64,000 nucleotides of DNA. Origin: an uncultured Eubacterium sp. GTDB taxonomy: Bacteria; Bacillota; Clostridia; Lachnospirales; Lachnospiraceae. Positions 41,372-50,664 of this stretch are shown in pieces. The position numbers were made by a program, and so were the translations under genes. The stretch spans positions 1 through 64,000 of the forward strand of contig NZ_CALGRE010000014.1 in NCBI RefSeq assembly GCF_937958975.1. The letters are read 5' to 3'. Position 1 is the stretch's first letter. The number at the start of each line of letters is the position of its first letter. The notes under the pieces are model-generated. The model saw only the letters and a program-made list of their open reading frames with translations. It was not told where the DNA came from and made no database searches.

Positions 41372-44300
41372 ATGAAAAAGAAAAAAATTAAAAGAAATTT
41401 AGTGGCTTTATTATCAATTGTAACATTAACAGTGACGGGATTGCATACTGACATCATGTCAGCTCCTATTTATGCAACACAAAAAAATAATAAGGAAAAT
41501 ATAGGAGCAAAAAAAGAAATAAGTGTCGTAAAAGAATTGACAGAGGAACGAACGGAAAATTCCAATACATATTTAATGAGCGATGGCTCAAAAAAATTAG
41601 AAATACTTGGAGAAAATATAAGATATAAAGAAAATGGAAAGTTAAAAGACTATAATACATGTTTGTCTAATATTAATAAAAATGATAAAAAGAGAATCAG
41701 AAAAGCATTGGCAGTGAATGCTCCTGAGGATTTTGATTATGTAAATGTGAGTGGAGATTCAAAACATTACTTTCCGGATGAATTAAAAAATGGCAGTGAA
41801 ATTGTGATGAGCAAAGATAAGTATTCATTGTCTTTTTTGCCGTGTATCAATAAAGAAAATATTTTAATGTCAGAGGTAAAAGATAATGAAATTACATATA
41901 CGTCATCGAATACAGAGATTGAATATCAGTATACTTCTTTAAAAAATGGTGTAAAGGAAAACATTATATTTAACAGCAGACCGGAGACAAATGAGATAAA
42001 ATTCATTCTAAAAAGCAGGCATATTTACTATGAATTACAGGAAAGTGGAGAAATTGGAATATATGAGGAAGGGACAAAAAAACAGGTCGGAAAAATTGTT
42101 GCTCCGAATATGATAGATTCAGAAGGAAATATAGATTATACAAAAGTTAGATATGAGCTTAAAAGAGATGGAAACGATATTGTTTTAAAGATAATAATAG
42201 ATAAGGAATATTTAGATGATAAGAGTACGAAATATCCTTTGACTGTTGACCCTACGGCAGTCTGGTTTGGGGATAAGCTTCCGGCGGCAATTGTAAACAG
42301 TGTAACCGGTCGGAGTGATGATATTGTTCTTAACAATTCTCTTATTTTAGAAAATAATTATGAATATAATGAGACGAAAGATAAGAGAAGCAGTAAGGTT
42401 TATATTGATACAACAAATTTAATTGGAGGTACAGACTGGCTGGTTGGAACACCGGAAATTAGTGGAAAATATATAGAAAATTCATATTTGTATTTAGGAG
42501 AGCAGACAGCAAGCAAAGAATATGTAAAGGTGGAAGTAAAAAGCCCGGAGAGTGCATGGAATATAAATACAGTTACATGGACTAATCAACCTAAAATAAA
42601 TGATGAAGTAATTGCAACTACATGGAATAAAGGAGAAGATGGAAGAAATCATGGAGTAAATCTGACAAAGTGGGTACAGGCAATTGCCGATGGAAGGAAA
42701 GAGAATTATGGATTGGTATTGGAAGCGGCAGAAGATGGAACACAGTGCTCTTATTATGGAACCTTGAAACCAGGTCAAAATTTTATGTGTATTGACATCA
42801 TTTATAGAGATATTGAAAAATATGATACATCAGTGAAACTATCAGCAGAATATACGCAGGAAACAGGAAAAATAGGTGTAGCCATAGAAGATACGAATAA
42901 ATTAGAAGCGGGAGTGACTATAAAGGGTTACAAAATATATGTAAGAGAAAATGATGAAGCTAGATTTTCAAGTATATATCAGGGAGATGATGTAAATGAA
43001 AAGGTGGAAATGGAAATTGATTCCGGGTGTAATAAAATAGACTACAGAGTTTGTGTTTTATATTCCGACGGGACAGTGAAACCATCGAATATAGTTTCTT
43101 TTGAAAAGCAGACGAAAACTCTTGAGAGGAATGGAATAAATGAAAATACAACTGTGTCATATAAGCAGACAATTTTTGATACAGACGGTGATGGTTTGCA
43201 AGATGGTTATGAGATTTGGGATTTTAAAACATATTGGAATACTGAAACACAAGACAGTACAGCAGAAAATCCTAGTTATAAATTGGATACAGATGGCGAC
43301 GGCTTTCCAGACAGCTATGAGGTGTTTGTACTTGGAACCGACCCGGCGGTGGCAAATGAAGAAGGGAAAGATAGTGATAGAGATGGTTTGATAGATATAG
43401 ATGAATTTCATCGGGGGACAGACCCGCATTTGACAGATTCAGATTTTGATGGAATCAATGATTTGAATGATTATGGCTCTACGAATCCAAGAAAAACGGA
43501 TAATCCTAATATTAAGGGAACAGATCAATCAATAGCTTATAGCTCTCCTATACATATTGGATTATATGAAAGAGAATATTCAGAAGAAAACAATGGTGTA
43601 ACATATTCCTATATAAAAAATATATATAGGGATAATATAAAACAAGTTGAAATTGATTATGGGAATAGTTCTCTCAATAAAACTATAAAATATTTTTATA
43701 ATGCAAATGGCAACTATACTGCGATTATTGAACAGTATGATACCGAATACGACCCATTACATGAACAGACGGTATGTATTACCTATACATATGATAAAAA
43801 TAATAATATTGAATTTATATGTGACCGCGAAACCAAATATACTATGTTATATAACAATGGAAAATTAAAGAATTTTAAAATCGGTGAGCAGGAAATTGTA
43901 AATTATGAAAATATTGTAAGCATGGATAAGACGGAACAAGTGAATACACTTGATTTTGGTGATATTATAAAATGTGACACAAATGAGATTAACTATAAAA
44001 ATAATCAGAAGATAAAAACGAGAACTTATAGATATAAAATACAGGATAATGATTTTGATTCTACAGCATATTTGGTATATATATATTACGATTCGGCTTC
44101 GAGTCCTAGTTATCAGATTCAATATAATATAGAGGGGACAATTTTAAAACTTATTGATTACACCGAAGGTGTAAGTAATCCTGTTACATATAATTATACA
44201 AGTAGTAATGGCAATACTATGGTGACAAGAAGTGATGGATTTACGAAAAGCGTTTCCAAAAAAGAAGAAACAGATGCTGATAATAAGACGCATACGACTA

Positions 44301-46192
44301 CAACCACAACCAGCTATACTTACAAAGATTTGAAAGGTGCAACTAAAACTAAGAGTACATCCTTGGTAACAAAGATAGATGAAGATAATCATGTGTCTTC
44401 TGAGCTAAATATGTATGATAAAGATAAGTTTATATATAGTGCTGATTCAAATAAGAGAGCTGCTACAGAGAGAATATATTCAACAGCTAAAAAGGAATAT
44501 ATTCTTAATATGTCGCAGATTATTCACGATAATTCATCAGTGACAAGATTTATTAAAGGTTTGGCACTTGATGAAAATGATGATTATATAACGAATAATG
44601 TAGAATATATATATGATTTAGCAGGAAATATTATACAAGTAAAGGAAAACAATGAATTAGTCCATATGTACTCCTATAATCCTAGTGGAAAAATTATAGA
44701 AGAAACTGACTTAAAAAATCGCAGAACCTATATGTATGAATATGATACAGTAGGAAATGTTACGAAAATGACTACTTATATATTAAATAAGGTTGGAGAA
44801 TTAAAGAAAGTAGAGGAATTTGAATACAATAGTAGTCAATGGTCGGGACAGTTGACTGCGTATAAAGAAGAAGAGAACAAATATGAAATAACGTACGATA
44901 AGGCAGGAAATCCGATTCATTTTATTGATGGTCAGGTATTATCTTGGAATAGAGGAAGACTTCTGGAAGGAATAAGTTGTGATAATAAGTCAGATGTGAC
45001 TTATAGATACAATGAAAACGGATACAGAACCTATAAATATGTAACTGATTCTAATAATGCCGAAGGTGTAACTACTATCTATGAGTGGGATGGAAATAGG
45101 CTAATTAAAGAGCGGAATATAAATGAAACAACAAATAAAACTTATGATATCTGGTATTTATATGATGATAGGGACAATATCATTGGATACGATTATGTTT
45201 ATGCTGATACAAATAATACGATAAAATCCAGCCGAGTTTATTATGAGAAAGATATTCAGGGAAGCGTAATAGGATTGTGGAATGAAAATGGATATAAGTT
45301 TGCCTCATACTATTATAATTCTTGGGGTGATTTAATTCAATCGACATGTAATCCTAAGTGGAATGATTTGTATGAAGTTAATTATATTGGATACAAGGGA
45401 TATTATAAGGATAATGAAAGTGGATTTTATTATTCAGGTCAGGGATATTATGTACCAAAGCTTGGAAGAAAATTAAATTTAGATGAACCAACAAAAATAA
45501 TAGAACAAGAAAAAAATAAAGCAAATCAATATTTCAGTTACAAAAATTTTATATATACAACTGCTAATACTAGTTTACTTCCAACAGATAAAACGGGATA
45601 TGAGATAGATTATGAAGTAGATGAATATGTAGAATATTGTGATACAAAATCATTAATATTTGAGAGCATGAATAGCTATAATACAAATTGTTATGGGTTT
45701 GCGATAAATTGCTGGACATATAAAGTTGAAAATGGTTATCATTCAAGCATTTTACCGGGAATGTGTAGAGGAAATATTGACTACTATGTATATGCTACCA
45801 GTGCAACTATTGCGGGATATGTTAAGCAGGATATGGAATATTGGGGTAAGGAAGCCACCATTTTAACAGGAAATGATAACAATCCTTATTATAGAACAGA
45901 TGATGAACATTGCCTTATTGCTGTTAGAACTATGGATAAACAAAGTTTTGAAGCGCATCCAGAAGCAGATTATTGTCATTTTATGATAAGAAAGGATGAT
46001 GGATGGTATTTTAAAAGTGGATGGCAGGTAGGAATATTTAAACTAAAGGGAAATCATACTCCAGATACTGTTATTTGGACACAGTATGATTATGATACAA
46101 ATAATAAGGTTAAAGATCATTTTGATTATGCCTTTTATACATCTGATATTCAATACATAGTAATTCCCAAATTGCCATTGACGATAAAATAA
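41372..46192 (+). CDS. Secreted RHS-repeat protein with Ca-binding repeats and putative cysteine-peptidase C-terminus
   Basis: This protein of about 1606 residues has a Sec signal peptide (RNLVALLSIVTLTVTGLHT). A DNRLRE-like beta region follows (about residues 310-480, with NINTVTWTNQPKI as in WapA), then four Asp-rich thrombospondin-3-type motifs (DTDGDGLQDGYE, DTDGDGFPDSYE, DSDRDGLIDIDE, DSDFDGINDLND) at about residues 605-695. YD/RHS repeats run to about residue 1335. The core (YIGYKGYYKDNESGFYYSGQ, then YYVPKLGRKLNLDEP) is recognisable but divergent. After DKTG a variable tip of about 190 residues carries NCYGFAINC and DYCHFMIRKDDGWYFKSG, resembling papain/NlpC-type Cys-His peptidases. 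ATG 41372 is preferred; GTG 41348 is possible. Two small secreted genes follow in the same operon. Confidence 0.85.
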   Translation: MKKKKIKRNLVALLSIVTLTVTGLHTDIMSAPIYATQKNNKENIGAKKEISVVKELTEERTENSNTYLMSDGSKKLEILGENIRYKENGKLKDYNTCLSNINKNDKKRIRKALAVNAPEDFDYVNVSGDSKHYFPDELKNGSEIVMSKDKYSLSFLPCINKENILMSEVKDNEITYTSSNTEIEYQYTSLKNGVKENIIFNSRPETNEIKFILKSRHIYYELQESGEIGIYEEGTKKQVGKIVAPNMIDSEGNIDYTKVRYELKRDGNDIVLKIIIDKEYLDDKSTKYPLTVDPTAVWFGDKLPAAIVNSVTGRSDDIVLNNSLILENNYEYNETKDKRSSKVYIDTTNLIGGTDWLVGTPEISGKYIENSYLYLGEQTASKEYVKVEVKSPESAWNINTVTWTNQPKINDEVIATTWNKGEDGRNHGVNLTKWVQAIADGRKENYGLVLEAAEDGTQCSYYGTLKPGQNFMCIDIIYRDIEKYDTSVKLSAEYTQETGKIGVAIEDTNKLEAGVTIKGYKIYVRENDEARFSSIYQGDDVNEKVEMEIDSGCNKIDYRVCVLYSDGTVKPSNIVSFEKQTKTLERNGINENTTVSYKQTIFDTDGDGLQDGYEIWDFKTYWNTETQDSTAENPSYKLDTDGDGFPDSYEVFVLGTDPAVANEEGKDSDRDGLIDIDEFHRGTDPHLTDSDFDGINDLNDYGSTNPRKTDNPNIKGTDQSIAYSSPIHIGLYEREYSEENNGVTYSYIKNIYRDNIKQVEIDYGNSSLNKTIKYFYNANGNYTAIIEQYDTEYDPLHEQTVCITYTYDKNNNIEFICDRETKYTMLYNNGKLKNFKIGEQEIVNYENIVSMDKTEQVNTLDFGDIIKCDTNEINYKNNQKIKTRTYRYKIQDNDFDSTAYLVYIYYDSASSPSYQIQYNIEGTILKLIDYTEGVSNPVTYNYTSSNGNTMVTRSDGFTKSVSKKEETDADNKTHTTTTTTSYTYKDLKGATKTKSTSLVTKIDEDNHVSSELNMYDKDKFIYSADSNKRAATERIYSTAKKEYILNMSQIIHDNSSVTRFIKGLALDENDDYITNNVEYIYDLAGNIIQVKENNELVHMYSYNPSGKIIEETDLKNRRTYMYEYDTVGNVTKMTTYILNKVGELKKVEEFEYNSSQWSGQLTAYKEEENKYEITYDKAGNPIHFIDGQVLSWNRGRLLEGISCDNKSDVTYRYNENGYRTYKYVTDSNNAEGVTTIYEWDGNRLIKERNINETTNKTYDIWYLYDDRDNIIGYDYVYADTNNTIKSSRVYYEKDIQGSVIGLWNENGYKFASYYYNSWGDLIQSTCNPKWNDLYEVNYIGYKGYYKDNESGFYYSGQGYYVPKLGRKLNLDEPTKIIEQEKNKANQYFSYKNFIYTTANTSLLPTDKTGYEIDYEVDEYVEYCDTKSLIFESMNSYNTNCYGFAINCWTYKVENGYHSSILPGMCRGNIDYYVYATSATIAGYVKQDMEYWGKEATILTGNDNNPYYRTDDEHCLIAVRTMDKQSFEAHPEADYCHFMIRKDDGWYFKSGWQVGIFKLKGNHTPDTVIWTQYDYDTNNKVKDHFDYAFYTSDIQYIVIPKLPLTIK

Positions 46193-46205
46193 AGAGAGGA
46201 GTAGT

Positions 46206-47189
46206 ATGATGAAAAAAACAACAGTTATTATATGTATAATTACATTAATATTTACCCTAGGAAGTGGCATAGAGGTGACAGCTGGACAGACAGAGATAAT
46301 TTACAACAATGAAGAAAAGGTGACGCATATTACTAATATTCAAGCAAAAGAACTGTATACACTTCCTGCGAAACGTTTTGGATATGGAAGTTTTGTTCCA
46401 TATTATACGAGAGAGGATATTATAAAACGTATGGGAGCAGAAGCATATTGGCGAAAAGGGAAAGAGAATATAGATTATGGAATTTACAAAACGGATTTAA
46501 CACATTATCTAATTGTTACATCTTATGGTGGCTCATTTTTAGATAGATGGTATGTCTCGAAAATAACATCTAAAGAACTTTTTGAAAAATATATAAAAAT
46601 AGGAACAACGATGGAAGTTGTAAAACTGCTTGACCCAGATACTACAGATTCAACCAATGGAGCATTTCCGAATTATGCACTTAGTAATCATAGATTTAAG
46701 GATGGAACATTTCGATATGTGCATTATGAAAAAAATGAACAAGGAGACTTTGTTGTTTCACGAATTGATTATGAGGAAGATATCATTCCAGTAGTCAACA
46801 ATCTTCTTGACATTGATTATCAATTAATTAAAAATGATAATCCGAACGAAGAAGCAGAATTTTTAGAGAAGCTAAAAAAATTAAATGAACGGCCGGTAAA
46901 ACCTGTTCAAAATAAGCCAACAAAGGTAAAAATTAAATCAGTAAAACGCATTAAGAAAAAATCTATTCGTATTAAATTTAAGAAAGCGAAATATGCGAAA
47001 AAATATCAAATTCAATGCGCCTCCAATAAAAAGTTTAAAAGGGCTAAGATAAAAACCACAAAGAAAAATTATTGTACAATTAAGGTTTCGAGCAAAAAAA
47101 CTTACTATATCCGAGTGCGTGGTGTAAATGGAACAAAAAAAGGTAAATGGTCCAAAATAAAAAAGGTTAAAAAAATAAACAAGTCATAA
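46206..47189 (+). CDS. Secreted protein downstream of RHS gene, first tandem paralogue
   Basis: I do not recognise a named family. The 327-residue protein has a signal peptide (IICIITLIFTLGSGIEVTAG). A novel N-domain (about residues 30-225) includes AYWRKGKENIDYGIYKTD, LDRWYVSKIT, IGTTMEVVKLLDPDT and HRFKDGTFRYVHYEKN. The IGT-EVV / DGT-Y-V pattern loosely recalls BamE/BLIP-type folds. The C-terminal 90 residues are a lysine-rich fibronectin-III-like domain (KKYQIQCASNKKFKRAK, TYYIRVRGVNGTKKGKWSK) common in Lachnospiraceae surface proteins. GAGGAG lies before ATG 46206; ATG 46209 fits spacing slightly better. It starts 13 bases after the RHS stop. Confidence 0.75.
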   Translation: MMKKTTVIICIITLIFTLGSGIEVTAGQTEIIYNNEEKVTHITNIQAKELYTLPAKRFGYGSFVPYYTREDIIKRMGAEAYWRKGKENIDYGIYKTDLTHYLIVTSYGGSFLDRWYVSKITSKELFEKYIKIGTTMEVVKLLDPDTTDSTNGAFPNYALSNHRFKDGTFRYVHYEKNEQGDFVVSRIDYEEDIIPVVNNLLDIDYQLIKNDNPNEEAEFLEKLKKLNERPVKPVQNKPTKVKIKSVKRIKKKSIRIKFKKAKYAKKYQIQCASNKKFKRAKIKTTKKNYCTIKVSSKKTYYIRVRGVNGTKKGKWSKIKKVKKINKS

Positions 47190-47236
47190 CATTAATTTAG
47201 AAAAAAATATACTAGATAAAAAGAGGAGGAGATGGT

Positions 47237-48217
47237 ATGACGAAAAAAGCAATAGTAATTTTATGTATGATTGTATTATTGTTTTCAACAGAAATCAAAG
47301 CAGAAGGGTTATACAATAATGAGGAAAAAGTGACACGAATATCCAATGTTGCTACAAAAGAATTATATACTATTCCAGCAGAAAGTTTTGGGTATGGAAG
47401 TTATATTCCGTATCGTGACAGAGAATATATTATAAAGAATGTAGGTTCAGATCCATATTGGCGTAAAGGAAAAGAAAATATTGATTATGCAATGTATAAA
47501 ACGGATGCAACACATTATTTGATTTTAACATCTTATGAGGGGTCATTTTTAGATAGATGGTATGTTTCTAAAATAACATCTAAAACTCTTTTTGAAAAAT
47601 ATGTAAAGATAGGAACATCTATAGATGTTGTGAAACTGATTGATTCGGATGCTACAGATATTATTAATGGTGCGTTTCAGGATTATATACTTTGTCATCA
47701 TAGATTTGCTGACGGAACGTATTGGGATGTGCATTATGGGAAAAATTCAAAAGGAGAATTTGTTGTTGAAAGAATTGATTATAGGAAAGATAAGATACCG
47801 GTGCTTGAAAATCTCCTTGACATTGATTATCAGTTGATTAAAAATAATAATCCGAATGAAGAAGCAGAATTTTTAGAGAAGCTAAAAAAATTGAATGAAA
47901 AGCCGAAAAAGGATGATGTGGTAAAACCGATTCAAAGGAAACCGACAAGGGTAAAGATTCAGTCAGCAAAGCGCATTAAGAAAAAATCAATTCGCATTCA
48001 ATATAAGAAAGCGAAATATGCAAAAAAATATCAAATTCAGTATGCATCAAATAAAAAATTCAAAAAGGCTAAAATTAAAACAACAAAGAAGAATTATTAT
48101 ACAATTAAGGCGTCGAGTAAAAAAACTTACTATATCCGAGTGCGTGGTGTAAATGGAACAAAAAAGGGAACATGGTCTAAAATCAAAAGAGTTAAGAAAG
48201 AATCCGCTAAAAAGTAG
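47237..48217 (+). CDS. Secreted protein downstream of RHS gene, second tandem paralogue
   Basis: This 326-residue protein shares the same layout and most residues with the preceding gene: signal peptide (AIVILCMIVLLFSTEIKA), N-domain with AYW/PYWRKGKENIDYAMYKTD and LDRWYVSKITSKTLFEKYV, and a C-terminal FnIII-like domain (YQIQYASNKKFKKAK). A stretch of 47 bases is identical between the genes (47094-47140 and 48119-48165), so the duplication is recent or kept alike by conversion. AGGAGGAG precedes ATG 47237. The long terminator at 48228 ends the RHS cassette. An immunity, adaptor or surface-binding role is possible but unproven. Confidence 0.75.
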   Translation: MTKKAIVILCMIVLLFSTEIKAEGLYNNEEKVTRISNVATKELYTIPAESFGYGSYIPYRDREYIIKNVGSDPYWRKGKENIDYAMYKTDATHYLILTSYEGSFLDRWYVSKITSKTLFEKYVKIGTSIDVVKLIDSDATDIINGAFQDYILCHHRFADGTYWDVHYGKNSKGEFVVERIDYRKDKIPVLENLLDIDYQLIKNNNPNEEAEFLEKLKKLNEKPKKDDVVKPIQRKPTRVKIQSAKRIKKKSIRIQYKKAKYAKKYQIQYASNKKFKKAKIKTTKKNYYTIKASSKKTYYIRVRGVNGTKKGTWSKIKRVKKESAKK

Positions 48218-48227
48218 ATTCTAAATT

Positions 48228-48275
48228 ATAAAGCAATAGGTGTCAAGAAAAAATACTTGACACCTATTGCTTTAT
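48228..48275 (+). terminator. 20-bp terminator hairpin closing the RHS cassette
   Basis: A perfect 20-bp stem (48228-48247 with 48256-48275) has an A-rich 8-nt loop. Only TTTAT follows, so the T-run is weak. The 3' arm contains TTGACA, the -35 box of the next promoter. Confidence 0.85.
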
Positions 48276-48285
48276 GTTGTATGAT
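48257..48285 (+). promoter_or_regulatory. Promoter of the ylxM-ffh operon
   Basis: TTGACA (48257-48262), 17 bases, TATGAT (48280-48285). The -35 lies inside the terminator stem. Downstream, AAGCCGG-TTCG (48301-48311) can fold with CGAA and CTGGTTT (48315-48329) just before ATG 48333. Confidence 0.75.
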
Positions 48286-48332
48286 ACTCAAGGTGACAAA
48301 AAGCCGGTTCGTATCGAAAGGTCTGGTTTGTT

Positions 48333-48668
48333 ATGAAAGATATATTGAAAAGTTCCATGTTATATGATTTTTATGGAGAACTTCTCACAGAACATCAAAA
48401 GGAAATATATGAAGATTTTATGCTAAATGATTACAGTTTAGGCGAGATTGCTCAGGAGAGAGGAATTTCGAGGCAGGGTGTACATGATTTAGTAAAAAGA
48501 TGTGATAAACTGTTAAATGGATATGAAGAAAAATTACATCTTGTAGAGCGGTTTTCTAAGACAAAAGAAGATGTGAAAAAAATCTGTATGTTAGCTGACG
48601 GAGACATGAATCAGGAAAATATATCACAAATTAAAACAATTGCACAGGAAATTTTAGAAAATTATTAG
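48333..48668 (+). CDS. ylxM: YlxM/p13-like helix-turn-helix protein
   Basis: This 111-residue protein belongs to the YlxM family, encoded just upstream of ffh in Firmicutes and implicated in SRP function, where it stimulates SRP GTPase activity in streptococci. The sigma-70 region-4-like HTH is clear (LTEHQKEIYEDFMLNDYSL, then EIAQERGISRQGVHDLVKR, residues 18-57). AAAGG at 48317-48321 is a weak, hairpin-adjacent ribosome binding site. ffh starts 11 bases after its stop. Confidence 0.93.
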   Translation: MKDILKSSMLYDFYGELLTEHQKEIYEDFMLNDYSLGEIAQERGISRQGVHDLVKRCDKLLNGYEEKLHLVERFSKTKEDVKKICMLADGDMNQENISQIKTIAQEILENY

Positions 48669-48679
48669 GAGGTATGGCT

Positions 48680-50032
48680 TTGGCATTTGAAAGCTTATCC
48701 GATAAATTACAAAATATATTTAAGAATCTTAGAAGTAAGGGCAGATTAACAGAAGAAGATGTGAAAGCTGCGCTGAAAGAAGTTAAGATTGCACTGTTAG
48801 AAGCTGATGTCAGTTTTAAGGTTGTAAAAGATTTTATTAAAAAAGTTCAGGAACGTGCCGTAGGTCAGGATGTGATGAGTAGTTTAACTCCCGGACAGAT
48901 GGTGATTAAGATTGTGAATGAAGAACTTACCGCTTTGATGGGCTCGGAGACAACGGAGCTCAGACTCCTTTCCGATAATGAAAATACTGTTATTATGATG
49001 ATGGGACTTCAGGGTGCAGGTAAAACGACAACCACTGCAAAGATTGCCGGAAAACTAAAAGCAAAAGGAAAAAGACCTTTGCTTGTGGCATGTGACATTT
49101 ACCGTCCGGCGGCAATAGAACAGTTAAAAATTAATGGTGAGAAACAACAGGTTCCGGTTTTCTCTATGGGAGATAAACAGAAACCGTTAAATATAGCAAA
49201 GGCGGCAATTGAGCACGCCAGAAAAAATGGAAACAATGTTGTCATCTTAGATACAGCAGGACGTTTGCATGTGGATGAAGACATGATGAATGAGCTTGTT
49301 GAAATCAGAGATAATATTGAACTTACGCAGACAGTTCTTGTTGTAGATGCAATGACAGGACAGGATGCGGTTAATGTCGCAAAAGAGTTTAATGAAAAAA
49401 TAGGAATTGATGGTATTATTGTCACAAAATTAGATGGTGACACGAGAGGTGGTGCAGCTTTATCTATTAAGGCGGTGACCGGAAAACCGATTCTTTATAT
49501 CGGTATGGGAGAGAAACTTTCTGATTTAGAACAGTTTTACCCGGACAGAATGGCATCTCGTATTCTGGGAATGGGAGATGTGCTGTCATTAATTGAAAAA
49601 GCTGAGCAGGCAATCGACCAGGATAAGGCAAAAGAAATGGAACAGCGTTTGAGAAAGGCACAGTTTACATTTGATGATTATCTTGAGTATATGGGACAGA
49701 TTAAAAACATGGGTGGATTATCTTCTCTCCTCAATATGATACCAGGAGTTGGTGGGCAGATTAAGGAGGATATGCTTCCTGACGATAAACAGCTTGGAAA
49801 AATCGAGGCAATTATTTTCTCAATGACAAAAGAAGAAAGAGGAAATCCTGATTTGATAAATCCGTCAAGAAAGAGACGTATTGCAAATGGTGCCGGTGTA
49901 GATATCAGCGAGGTCAACAAACTTGTGAAACAGTTTGAGCAGGCTAGAAAGATGATGAAGAGTATGCCTGGCATGATGGGGGGCAAAGGAAAGAAAAGAC
50001 ATGGTGGATTTAAAATGCCTTTTGGCTTTTAG
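48680..50032 (+). CDS. ffh: Signal recognition particle protein Ffh
   Basis: Ffh (SRP54) binds signal peptides and 4.5S-type RNA and targets ribosomes to FtsY. N domain, G domain (GLQGAGKTTTTAKIAGKL, ACDIYRPAAIEQL, DTAGRLHVDE, TKLDGDTRGGAALS) and a methionine-rich M domain (about residues 300-450, ending KMMKSMPGMMGGKGKKRH) are in order. TTG 48680 is chosen over ATG 48674: AGGAGG (48667-48672) is 7 nt from the TTG but only 1 nt from the ATG, and the TTG gives the canonical MAFESLSDKLQ start. Confidence 0.96.
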   Translation: MAFESLSDKLQNIFKNLRSKGRLTEEDVKAALKEVKIALLEADVSFKVVKDFIKKVQERAVGQDVMSSLTPGQMVIKIVNEELTALMGSETTELRLLSDNENTVIMMMGLQGAGKTTTTAKIAGKLKAKGKRPLLVACDIYRPAAIEQLKINGEKQQVPVFSMGDKQKPLNIAKAAIEHARKNGNNVVILDTAGRLHVDEDMMNELVEIRDNIELTQTVLVVDAMTGQDAVNVAKEFNEKIGIDGIIVTKLDGDTRGGAALSIKAVTGKPILYIGMGEKLSDLEQFYPDRMASRILGMGDVLSLIEKAEQAIDQDKAKEMEQRLRKAQFTFDDYLEYMGQIKNMGGLSSLLNMIPGVGGQIKEDMLPDDKQLGKIEAIIFSMTKEERGNPDLINPSRKRRIANGAGVDISEVNKLVKQFEQARKMMKSMPGMMGGKGKKRHGGFKMPFGF

Positions 50033-50077
50033 ATAAATAAACAGATTAATATGTAATTTTACGGAGGTAAAGAAAAA

Positions 50078-50323
50078 ATGGCAGTAAAGATGAGATTAAA
50101 GAGAATGGGAAAGAAAAGACATCCTATCTACAGAATAGTTGTTGCTGATTCAAGATCACCAAGAGATGGTAGATTTATTGAAGAAATCGGAACATATGAC
50201 CCGAATCAGGAACCAAGTGTATTCAATGTAAATGAAGAAGCTGCAAAGAAATGGTTAGCAAATGGAGCTCAGCCAACAGATACAGTTGGAAAACTCTTAA
50301 AGATTGCTGGAATTGAAAAATAG
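50078..50323 (+). CDS. rpsP: 30S ribosomal protein S16
   Basis: This 81-residue protein starts [20 protein letters not shown], the S16 signature, and continues [21 protein letters not shown]16 is an early-binding 30S assembly protein. ACGGAGGT precedes ATG 50078, 45 bases after ffh. khpA follows at once, the conserved order. Confidence 0.97.
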   Translation: MAVKMRLKRMGKKRHPIYRIVVADSRSPRDGRFIEEIGTYDPNQEPSVFNVNEEAAKKWLANGAQPTDTVGKLLKIAGIEK

Positions 50324-50341
50324 TAATTGGAGGGAAAATCC

Positions 50342-50572
50342 ATGAAAGAATTGGTAGAAACAATTGCAAAAGCGCTTGTTGACTCTCCAGATGAAGTTGT
50401 GGTTTTAGAAACTGAAAATGATAGAGAAATTGTAATTCAACTACATGTTGCTCCAGAAGATATGGGAAAAGTAATTGGAAAACAAGGCAGAATCGCTAAG
50501 GCAATTCGTTCAGTAGTAAAGGCTGCTGCTTCTAAATGTGATAAGAAGGTTAAAGTAGAGATAGCAGAATAA
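50342..50572 (+). CDS. khpA: KH-domain RNA-binding protein KhpA
   Basis: This 76-residue single KH domain has the GxxG loop in MGKVIGKQGRIAKAIRSVV (about residues 39-58). KhpA pairs with KhpB (Jag) as an RNA chaperone affecting cell division and small-RNA biology in Firmicutes. ATG 50342 is chosen because TGGAGGG lies 7-8 nt before it. A hairpin follows before rimM. Confidence 0.95.
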   Translation: MKELVETIAKALVDSPDEVVVLETENDREIVIQLHVAPEDMGKVIGKQGRIAKAIRSVVKAAASKCDKKVKVEIAE

Positions 50573-50594
50573 GTTTATACTTTAATACAAGTGC

Positions 50595-50623
50595 AACAAG
50601 GCTGGATTTTTTCCAGCCTTGTT
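50595..50623 (+). terminator. Hairpin terminator/attenuator between khpA and rimM
   Basis: AACAAGGCTGGA (50595-50606) pairs perfectly with TCCAGCCTTGTT (50612-50623) around a TTTTT loop. The T-run after it is short, so partial read-through into rimM-trmD is likely. Confidence 0.7.
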
Positions 50624-50664
50624 ATTGTTCGGTGGAAATTATAAATTGTATTAGGAGAATGAAT

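Noticed and set aside
46206..48217. Tandem paralogues as an assembly duplication artefact
   Set aside because: The genes differ at many positions, including indels and signal peptides, so they are two real copies, although 47-base identical stretches exist.
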